Part shown: in pieces, positions 1 through 5,996 of the stretch
Layout of the letters: each line of letters starts with the position of its first letter
Position numbering within the stretch: the stretch's first letter is position 1
Origin: JBBIRM01 sp964517975
Lineage (GTDB): Bacteria; Desulfobacterota; BSN033; UBA1163
Assembly: GCA_964517975.1 (NCBI GenBank)
Contig: CAZFDM010000167.1
Span: 1 to 14,382, forward strand
Reading direction: 5' to 3'
DNA: 14,382 nucleotides
The notes under the pieces: model-generated
Seen by the model: the letters and a program-made list of their open reading frames with translations, nothing else
Told to the model about the DNA's origin: nothing
The model's database searches: none
Position numbers and translations under genes: made by a program

Positions 1-2
1 GA

Positions 3-938
3 TTGGTGAGAAGGCAACATCTAATATTTTCAATTTCCATCCTAATGGTGATCTCCTTATTGAGGGGAGCACCTGCCTTTCCATCTTCCATGGAGGTAGA
101 GAGAACAGAAATGAAGAAATTATTACCCTTAGAGATCGAGGGCTATAAGGGAGAAGGAAAAGACCAATTCTATGATCGCCAAACTGCCTTTCGCTATATG
201 GATGGGGCTGCGGAACTCTATCTCCGCTACAACTTTAGAGGCTTAATGGTAAGGCGTTATCTTAAGACCAACCATCCCCCCATCCTGGTTGAACTCTTTG
301 ATATGGGCTCTTCTGAGGATGCCTTTGGAATCTTCTCCTATCAAACCGATGAGGAGGAGGTTGGGGTTGGACAGGGCTCGGATTATGGAGGGGGGCTCCT
401 CAGGTTCTGGAAATGGAGATATTTCGTCAATCTCTTTTCTGAAAGGGAAACCCCTGAGACGAAGAGAGAGATTCTAAGGCTTGGCGAAGCCATAGCAAAA
501 AATATTAAGCAGGAGGGTAAAAAACCAAAACTTATCCAGTTTCTTCCTGAAGAAAGTCTTTCTGAAAGAAAGATCCGATACTTCCACCATCATCAAATTT
601 TAAATCATCACTACTTCATCTCTCACGAAAACATCCTCAATTTAGGGGAAAAGACCAATGCCGTCCTTGCCACCTACCTTCGTCCTGGAGAGAAAGTAAA
701 AACCTTTCTCCTCCTGATTCATTACCCCGATCAAATCCATGCACAAAAAGCCTTTAATCGCTTTAGTAAGGCCTATATGCCTGAAGCCTCTACCTTCAAA
801 ACAGTTAGAACGGAAGACGGGAAATGGACTTCCCTAAGGCTTCAGAAAAATTATATCGTGGTCGTTTTTGATTCACACTCTAAGGATAAGGCAGAGGAGT
901 TAATGGAGGCGGTCGTGAAGAAATTACCTGAAAAATAA
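3..938 (+). CDS. DUF6599-type exported protein of unknown function (5' end at window edge)
   Basis: The function is not known. The N-terminus has a basic stretch (VRRQH) and a hydrophobic core around residues 7-22, ending near GAPAFPSS, which reads as a Sec signal peptide and suggests a periplasmic or outer-face location. The mature part contains the block YMDGAAELYLRYNF (about residues 65-78), which I associate with the DUF6599 family, followed by a mixed alpha/beta region with no recognisable catalytic motif. The first codon in the window is TTG at position 3, followed by GTG at 6. The true start could be either of these, or could lie before the window, so the 5' end is provisional. The stop is TAA at 936-938. 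The next gene, 220 bp downstream on the same strand, encodes a Tat-exported DUF362 protein, so both products probably act outside the cytoplasm. The family name rests on memory of the motif. Confidence 0.7.
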   Translation: MVRRQHLIFSISILMVISLLRGAPAFPSSMEVERTEMKKLLPLEIEGYKGEGKDQFYDRQTAFRYMDGAAELYLRYNFRGLMVRRYLKTNHPPILVELFDMGSSEDAFGIFSYQTDEEEVGVGQGSDYGGGLLRFWKWRYFVNLFSERETPETKREILRLGEAIAKNIKQEGKKPKLIQFLPEESLSERKIRYFHHHQILNHHYFISHENILNLGEKTNAVLATYLRPGEKVKTFLLLIHYPDQIHAQKAFNRFSKAYMPEASTFKTVRTEDGKWTSLRLQKNYIVVVFDSHSKDKAEELMEAVVKKLPEK

Positions 939-956
939 CTTTGTCACCCCCACCCT

Positions 957-983
957 TACCCTCCCCCCTTAAGGGGGAGGGGA
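957..983. repeat. GC-rich intergenic hairpin
   Basis: Just after the DUF6599-like gene there is a near-palindrome centred on CCTTAAGG at about 967-974, with pyrimidine-rich C runs on the left and the matching G runs on the right. It belongs to the common 'CCCTCNCCC...GGGAGAGGG' kind of bacterial intergenic hairpin. No T-run follows it, so it is not a typical intrinsic terminator, though it could stabilise the 3' end of the mRNA. A similar element follows the DUF362 gene. Confidence 0.55.
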
Positions 984-1034
984 TACCGGTTGGATTCCTT
1001 AATTAAATTCCCTCTTCCCTCGTGGGAGAACATC

Positions 1035-1128
1035 GGTAAGGGATAAACCCTTTTACCCTACGAACTTAGGTAAGGGACAAGCCCTTACCCTACGGATTAA
1101 TTCAGGTAAGGGGGAACCCTTACCCTAC
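1035..1128. repeat. Three tandem copies of the palindromic GGTAAGGG repeat
   Basis: Three palindromic units of about 25 bp occur at 1035-1061, 1069-1093 and 1105-1128. Each starts with GGTAAGGG, has a few variable bases, and ends with CCTTACCCTAC or a close variant (CTTTTACCCTAC in the first). Each unit can fold into a short hairpin pairing GTAAGGG with CCCTTAC. The same unit recurs at 12928-12952 and, inverted, at 12989-13013. This is a dispersed REP-like family. It lies between the DUF6599 and DUF362 genes and leaves about 30 bp before the next start codon. Confidence 0.8.
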
Positions 1129-1158
1129 AAATATTTATTATTGAGAGGTTGAATAAAA

Positions 1159-2058
1159 ATGAAAAAAGATCGTATCATTACCCGAAGAGACTTCCTTCGG
1201 GGCACAGCCTATACAGCCATGGCTACAGCCCTTGGGTCATCCCTCGGGAAAGAAACCAAGGCAGAGGGAAAGGTCAAAGTCATTCTCATCCGTGATGAAA
1301 ATGCAATCGATCCGAGGGGCAATATAAACCCGAAGGTCGTCCAACAGATGCTCGACCGAGGGGTCAGTGAATTAATGGGGGAGAAGAATACTTTGGAGGC
1401 CTGGAAAAACTTGTTCAAACCCTCTGACATTGTCGGGATAAAAAGCAATGTGTGGGCCTATCTTCCCACTCCTGAGGAGCTTGAAAATGCGATTGTAAAA
1501 AGGCTCATGGATGTGGGCGTTCCAAAGAAGAATATTGGAATTGATGATCGGGGTGTGCTTGACAACCCGATTTTTAAATCCTCAACTGCTCTGATCAATG
1601 TCAGGCCCCTGAGGACCCATCACTGGTCAGGCATAGGAGGTTGCATTAAGAATTACTGCATGTTCGTCCCAGCCTATCAACTCCCCTTGTATTATCACAG
1701 CGATGCCTGTTCACCATTGGCCTCAATATGGAGCAAACCTATCGTCAAAGGAAAAACCCGCCTCAATATCCTGAGCCTCCTACGAATTCAATTCTACAGT
1801 CGGGGGCCCCACCACTTCGATCGCAGGTTCGTCTCCGAATATAAAGGCCTCCTCATCGGAAAGGATCCTGTGGCCCTTGATTCCATAGGTGCCCGCCTCC
1901 TTCAACTTCAAAGGATTGCTTACTTTGGAGAAGATCGACCTCTGGATACGCCTCCCACTCACATCTATGTTGCGGATGAGAAATATAAACTTGGCATAAG
2001 TGATCTTCGCCGAATTGACCTGGTCAAAATGGGCTGGATGGAAGGGGCTTTATTATAA
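1159..2058 (+). CDS. Tat-exported DUF362 domain protein
   Basis: The N-terminus carries a twin-arginine signal, TRRDFLRG (about residues 8-15), followed by a weakly hydrophobic Ala/Gly-rich segment to about residue 30. Tat export is usual for proteins that fold or load a cofactor before crossing the membrane. The rest matches the DUF362 pattern: an early segment about a numbered item and 'SDIVGIKSNVW' (near residues 89-99), a central 'INVRPLRTHHWSGIGGCIKN' block (about 146-165) and a C-terminal 'GLLIGKDPVALDSIGARLL' (about 230-248). Some DUF362 relatives also carry ferredoxin clusters, but no CxxCxxC motif is present here. The biochemical role is unknown. The ATG at 1159 is preceded by a good ribosome site (GAGAGG, 1143-1148) at 10-base spacing. 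Its upstream partner is the DUF6599-like secreted protein. Confidence 0.85.
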   Translation: MKKDRIITRRDFLRGTAYTAMATALGSSLGKETKAEGKVKVILIRDENAIDPRGNINPKVVQQMLDRGVSELMGEKNTLEAWKNLFKPSDIVGIKSNVWAYLPTPEELENAIVKRLMDVGVPKKNIGIDDRGVLDNPIFKSSTALINVRPLRTHHWSGIGGCIKNYCMFVPAYQLPLYYHSDACSPLASIWSKPIVKGKTRLNILSLLRIQFYSRGPHHFDRRFVSEYKGLLIGKDPVALDSIGARLLQLQRIAYFGEDRPLDTPPTHIYVADEKYKLGISDLRRIDLVKMGWMEGALL

Positions 2059-2077
2059 CTGCTCTCCTTATAATCAT

Positions 2078-2134
2078 CCCCCGTCCCCCTCCCCTCTCCC
2101 CAAGGTTTGAGGAGAGGGTTAGAGTGAGGGGGTG
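2078..2134. repeat. Large GC-rich intergenic hairpin after the DUF362 gene
   Basis: CCCTCTCC at 2092-2099 pairs perfectly with GGAGAGGG at 2111-2118 across an 11-base loop. The outer arms, C-rich on the left and G-rich on the right, extend the pairing imperfectly to about 2078 and 2134. It is the same class of element as the hairpin at 957-983. No T-run follows it. Together with the downstream promoter-like sequence it separates the DUF362 and acyltransferase genes. Confidence 0.65.
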
Positions 2135-2170
2135 GCCCTACAAAATATTTAATGTGTTTGTATCAATCTT

Positions 2171-2199
2171 TTGCCAAAATGGAAAAAGGATGTTAAATA
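2171..2199 (+). promoter_or_regulatory. Possible sigma70-type promoter for the acyltransferase gene
   Basis: TTGCCA at 2171-2176 (five of six to the -35 consensus) is followed after 17 bases by TAAATA at 2194-2199, a weak -10. An overlapping AATAAT/TAATAC offers a better -10 at longer spacing. Transcription would start near 2206 and leave a leader of about 45 bases before the ATG at 2252. It is supported only by sequence pattern in an AT-rich gap. Confidence 0.35.
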
Positions 2200-2251
2200 A
2201 TACGGGTCTCTAAACCTTCCCATTTCATCAAATCTTAAAAGAGTCAAAAAT

Positions 2252-3208
2252 ATGAATGTGAAGAGACGAAAAAGAAAGAAATCACCCTTGAGGAAATCTT
2301 TAGAAAACCATCTTGGATATCTTCTTTTCAAAATTCTCACAGGCTGGGTGAAACTACTTTCTCTAAAATCTCTTGGCTTCTATGGTGAAAAAATTGGGCT
2401 ATTGGTTTATTACCTCTTCCCAAAGAGGAGAAGAGTTGCCTTAAACAATCTCTCCCTCGCCCTGGGCAAGGAGAAGACCTCCGAGGAAATCAAATGGATC
2501 TGTCGGGAGACCTTTAAGAACATTGGGAAGGATATGATGGAGATGGGAAGATGCCTCGACTATGATGAGCCCTACTTAAAGAACTTTGTTAGACTGGAAG
2601 GAAAGGAACATCTCGATCAAGCCCTAACTTTGGGGAAAGGAGTGATCGCCTTGAGTGCGCACCTCGGCAATTTTCCATTGATGTGTGTCCGATTGGTGAA
2701 AGAGGGCTATCCTTTCTCGCTCGTTGCAAGGAATCCTGAAAATCCAAAACTTGCCCGATTCATCACTTCGGCCCGAGAGAGGATTGGAATGGAATCAATC
2801 CCTGACAAACCCCGAATGACCTGCGTCGCGCGTTGCCTAAATGCCTTAAAACAAAACAGGGTCCTCTTTGTTCAAATCGATCAGAATGCACCTGCCACTG
2901 AAATCTATGTTGATTTTTTCGGTTACCTTGTCCCCACCTTCAAAGGACCTGTGGTCTTATCCTTACGCACGGGTTCTCCCATCATTCCCATGTTCATTCT
3001 CCGAGAATCAGACCATCTTCACAGGATTCTTATTTACCCTCCCTATGAGTTGAAGACCACTGGGAATATGTCTCAGGATATCATTGATAATATCGCCCAA
3101 TTAACTAAAATTGTAGAAGCCGTCATCCGCAAACATCCGGAGCAGTGGTGGTGGATTCATAAAAGGTTCAAGAGGGCAAGAGCGATGGCGATGAATCAAT
3201 CCCGATAA
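2252..3208 (+). CDS. LpxL/HtrB-family lysophospholipid (lipid A-type) acyltransferase
   Basis: Members of this family transfer an acyl chain to lipid A or a related lipid at the cytoplasmic face of the inner membrane. The 318-residue length is normal. The N-terminus is very basic (KRRKRKK), then a hydrophobic anchor follows at about residues 21-57. Family blocks are visible: SAHLGNFPLM (135-144) around His137, VQIDQNAPATEIYVDFFG (207-224), then TGSPIIPMF (240-248), and the C-terminal QWWWIHKRFK (298-307). The usual H-x4-D/E catalytic pair has His137, but the acidic position is occupied by Pro142, which is odd; either this branch uses another residue or the substrate differs. The start has a weak AAGAG ribosome site. 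Its 3' end overlaps the convergent binding-protein gene by 13 bp. It could act on a lipid other than lipid A. Confidence 0.87.
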   Translation: MNVKRRKRKKSPLRKSLENHLGYLLFKILTGWVKLLSLKSLGFYGEKIGLLVYYLFPKRRRVALNNLSLALGKEKTSEEIKWICRETFKNIGKDMMEMGRCLDYDEPYLKNFVRLEGKEHLDQALTLGKGVIALSAHLGNFPLMCVRLVKEGYPFSLVARNPENPKLARFITSARERIGMESIPDKPRMTCVARCLNALKQNRVLFVQIDQNAPATEIYVDFFGYLVPTFKGPVVLSLRTGSPIIPMFILRESDHLHRILIYPPYELKTTGNMSQDIIDNIAQLTKIVEAVIRKHPEQWWWIHKRFKRARAMAMNQSR

Positions 3209-4137
3209 TAGAGTTGTTTGGTATCCACAAATCTCTTATAAAGCCCCTCCCGCATTAACACATCGAAATAGGGCTGTCCCATGGTTTGATCAAATTCTCC
3301 AATCTTAAACCATTTCTCAAGAGGAATCTGTAAGGCAACGGGTTCTGGCATATTGGCATATTTGGCTAAATATCTTCGGGCCTCTACCTCGTTTGCCCGA
3401 ATAAAATCGACTGCTTTCTCACAAACCGCCTTCACCTTTTTTGCCACCTCGGGCTTCGATTGAAGGAATTTCGTATTAAATGAAAAGACCCCTCCCAATA
3501 TTCCCTTTTTCAACTGGAGAGCCTGGTGGGGGCTTTTGACCAGATAGCGAGCGACTCCCTTGGAGACACCCATAATCCCAAAGGGTTCGGGGGTAAACAC
3601 TGCATCCACCTGGCCTGCTGCCAACGCCTCGACCATATTCTGGGGAGGAATCTCAATAAAAATGATCTCCTTTTCAGGATCAAGAAACTTTCGGAAGATG
3701 GCTTTGGATAATGCCAGAGAGGTAATTCCAGGAAATGTCCCAACCTTTTTCCCTTTGAGGTCAAGAAGGTTTTTATAGGGTGAATCCTTCTTAACAATGA
3801 TGGGGAAGGTATTGTCCATCTCATTATCTGTGCCATAGATGAGAAAGATTTTAAATGTCCCAGGCATATTTGACTCCACCATCCAGTGGCCGACGGAGGC
3901 ACTGCCTGCATTGACATCGATTCGTCCGGTGATTAGGGCATCCATAATTAATGTCCCTGAGACAAATTGGGTTGCTTTGGGGCTAAGACCTTGCTCGCCA
4001 AAATACCCCCTCTCAAGGGCTACAAAAGTGGGCAAACTCATCGATACAGGTAAGTACCCAATTTGAATCTCTTCAACTGAATAGGAGGAAACAGGAAATA
4101 GAATGATTAATACAAAAATCAAGCATACCCTTTTCAT
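3196..4137 (-). CDS. ABC transporter periplasmic binding protein, NitT/TauT (NMT1/THI5-like) family, copy 1
   Basis: This is the receptor subunit of an importer. It has a 313-residue precursor with a Sec signal peptide (about residues 1-20, ending SSYS) and no lipobox cysteine, so it should be a soluble periplasmic protein. The opening strand IGYLPVSMSLPTFVALERG is the standard start of the NMT1/THI5/SsuA fold, and GRIDVNAGSA, LKGKKVGTFPGI and EALAAGQVDAVFTPEPFG follow in the expected order. It closely resembles the binding protein at 5004-5957, so the two arose by duplication. It is the last gene of the operon, 28 bp after the ATPase gene, with a strong GGAGG ribosome site. Its stop codon lies inside the 3' end of the convergent acyltransferase gene. 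The family transports nitrate, sulfonates, pyrimidine precursors and aromatic acids; the ligand cannot be read from the sequence. Confidence 0.92.
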   Translation of the reverse strand: MKRVCLIFVLIILFPVSSYSVEEIQIGYLPVSMSLPTFVALERGYFGEQGLSPKATQFVSGTLIMDALITGRIDVNAGSASVGHWMVESNMPGTFKIFLIYGTDNEMDNTFPIIVKKDSPYKNLLDLKGKKVGTFPGITSLALSKAIFRKFLDPEKEIIFIEIPPQNMVEALAAGQVDAVFTPEPFGIMGVSKGVARYLVKSPHQALQLKKGILGGVFSFNTKFLQSKPEVAKKVKAVCEKAVDFIRANEVEARRYLAKYANMPEPVALQIPLEKWFKIGEFDQTMGQPYFDVLMREGLYKRFVDTKQLYYRD

Positions 4138-4165
4138 AAATCCTCCTTTTTCAAATTTATGGCTA

Positions 4166-4999
4166 TCAAAAACCGCTCATTTCCATCCGAATCAAACTAT
4201 CCATAATCTCATCTTTGAAGATGTCGAGCACCCGGTTTCTCACAGCAAAAAACTCTTCACTCTCGGTCATCTCCAACCTCCGTGGTCTTGGAAGATCGAC
4301 TTCAATCACATCCATAACCCTTGCTGGCCTTTTGCTTAGGACAACCACTTTGTCAGCCAGGTAAACCGCCTCATTAATATCATGAGAGATGAAGAGGATC
4401 GTGGCTTTGGTCTTCGCCCAGATATCGAGGACCTTATCATGCATATAGAGCGTGGTTTGAAAATCGAGGCTACTGAAGGGTTCGTCCATCAATAGGACAT
4501 CAGGTTCATAGAGAAGGGCACGGAGGATGCAGAGGAGTTGCTGTTGCCCTCCACTTAATTGATAGGGGTAGGCATCTTCCTGAACCTTGAAATCGAGGCT
4601 GAAGAGGAATTCCTCAGCCCGCCTCTTTCTCTCCTTTCTTGGAACCTTGTTCAATTCGAGGGGAACAAGCAGATTGTCGAAGCAGGTCCGCCAGGGATAG
4701 AGGGATTCCCGGTAATTCTGGAAGATATATCCGATCTTTGATTCATAGGAAGGCTTACCGCCAATGGTGATCCTTCCATATTCCTGATCTTCTAAGCCTG
4801 CAATGATTCTGAAGAGTGTGGTCTTACCGCATCCGTTGGGCCCAACCAGGGTGACGAACTCTCCTGCCTTGCAGGAAAAATTGACATTGTCCAGAACGCG
4901 AAGGCTTCCCTGAAACCCCTTATCCTTGACCGATGTGCTGGAAAAGGTCTTGGTCAACCCTTCAACTTTTAAATAATCTCTCCCATTGGGTCGCTTCAT
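4166..4999 (-). CDS. ABC transporter ATP-binding protein, NitT/TauT (SsuB/TauB-like) family
   Basis: This is the ATPase that drives the importer; it should form a dimer on the cytosolic face of the permease. All elements are intact in 277 residues: Walker A GPNGCGKTT (53-61), Q-loop Gln94, signature LSGGQQQ (148-154), Walker B LLMDEP (169-174) and switch His206 in FISHDINEAV. The ending, with 'VVVLSKRPARVMDVIEVDLPRPR', is typical of the SsuB/TauB group. The start is four bases after the upstream binding-protein stop, and the downstream binding protein begins 28 bp later, so it is clearly co-transcribed with both. It is the only ATPase in this operon and so presumably serves both binding proteins and the permease domain of the 762-residue fusion. 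Confidence 0.94.
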   Translation of the reverse strand: MKRPNGRDYLKVEGLTKTFSSTSVKDKGFQGSLRVLDNVNFSCKAGEFVTLVGPNGCGKTTLFRIIAGLEDQEYGRITIGGKPSYESKIGYIFQNYRESLYPWRTCFDNLLVPLELNKVPRKERKRRAEEFLFSLDFKVQEDAYPYQLSGGQQQLLCILRALLYEPDVLLMDEPFSSLDFQTTLYMHDKVLDIWAKTKATILFISHDINEAVYLADKVVVLSKRPARVMDVIEVDLPRPRRLEMTESEEFFAVRNRVLDIFKDEIMDSLIRMEMSGF

Positions 5000-5003
5000 C
5001 CTA

Positions 5004-5957
5004 TTATTCCTGATAATAAAGTTTGCTCAAATCGACATGCTTCTGAAAGAGGCCTTCCCTCTTCATGACATCGAAGTAGGCCTGAGCGGAGGCTCTGTTA
5101 AATTTTTCAATCTTAATCCATTCCTCAAAAGGGATCTTCATAGCAAAAGGCTCGGGCAGGTTTGTGTATTTCATGAGGAACTTCCTTGCCTCTGTCTCAT
5201 TCGAATAAATAAAATCAACCGCTTTATAATAGATTGCCTTCAACTTTTTAGCCAATGCTGGTTTTTCCTTTAAAAATTTTGAATTGAATGCAAATGCCCC
5301 TCCTGGGATTCCTGTTTTAAGGTTTAAACTGAGCAGAGGACTCCTGACTAAATATCGACCCACTCCTTTGGCCTCTGCCATCATTCCAAAAGGCTCGGGT
5401 GCAAAATAGGCATCAATCTGGCCTGCTGCCAATGCCTGGACAATATTTCCTGGCGGAACCTCGATGAGGGTAACCTCCCTGTCAGGATCAAAAAAATTTC
5501 TTAAAACCGCCTTGGCCAGAGAAAGAGAAGCAATTCCAGGAAAAGTCCCGACCTTCTTCCCTTTCAATTCCGCAATATTCTTAAAGGGGGAGCCCTTTGC
5601 CACCATTATTGTAAAAGAATTGTCTCGGGGTTCAGTTGGACCGTAGATTAAAAAGAATTTAAATGTTCCTGGCAAATTCTGTTCAACTAACCAATGGCCG
5701 ATGATGGCACTGCCTGCGTTGACATCGATACGACCAGAAATTAGGGCATCCACAATGAGAGTCCCTGATTCAAAAGGGGTATTTAACACTCTAATCCCCT
5801 CCTCCTGAAAATAGCCCTTTTCAAGGGCAACAAAGGTTGGTAGGCTCATGACCAGATTGAGATACCCGATCTTAACCTCCTCCTGAGCCATCAAATAGCT
5901 TGAGAAAAAAATGAGTGAAAAGAGAGAAATTAGAACAATAATCCATTGTCTTTTCAT
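5004..5957 (-). CDS. ABC transporter periplasmic binding protein, NitT/TauT (NMT1/THI5-like) family, copy 2
   Basis: This 317-residue precursor is a paralog of the protein at 3196-4137. A Sec signal peptide covers about residues 1-24 (cleavage near LMA-QEE), with no lipobox. Shared blocks include MSLPTFVALE-GYF, GRIDVNAGSA, PGTFKFFLIYG, LKGKKVGTFPGI and ALAAGQIDAYFAPEPFG, and the ends are also alike (KLYYQE versus QLYYRD). The residues differ mainly around the likely ligand-facing segments (GPTEPRDNSF versus GTDNEMDNTF; SLNLKTGIPGGAFAF versus ALQLKKGILGGVFSF), so ligand preference may differ slightly. The gene starts 39 bp after the ligase-permease fusion with an AGGAGGAG ribosome site and ends four bases before the ATPase gene. 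Confidence 0.92.
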   Translation of the reverse strand: MKRQWIIVLISLFSLIFFSSYLMAQEEVKIGYLNLVMSLPTFVALEKGYFQEEGIRVLNTPFESGTLIVDALISGRIDVNAGSAIIGHWLVEQNLPGTFKFFLIYGPTEPRDNSFTIMVAKGSPFKNIAELKGKKVGTFPGIASLSLAKAVLRNFFDPDREVTLIEVPPGNIVQALAAGQIDAYFAPEPFGMMAEAKGVGRYLVRSPLLSLNLKTGIPGGAFAFNSKFLKEKPALAKKLKAIYYKAVDFIYSNETEARKFLMKYTNLPEPFAMKIPFEEWIKIEKFNRASAQAYFDVMKREGLFQKHVDLSKLYYQE

Positions 5958-5996
5958 ATACTCCTCCTCTTTTCATTGTTTTTTATCATTTTTATT

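Noticed and set aside
1035..1128. CRISPR array from the three regular palindromic units.
   Set aside because: Units are too short, differ in their centres, have gaps of only 7-11 bases instead of full spacers, and no cas gene is near; a REP-like repeat fits better.
2149..2340. Minus-strand open frame across the acyltransferase start region.
   Set aside because: It overlaps the promoter-like gap and the N-terminus of a well-supported gene, has no recognisable motif and reflects a stop-poor stretch only.
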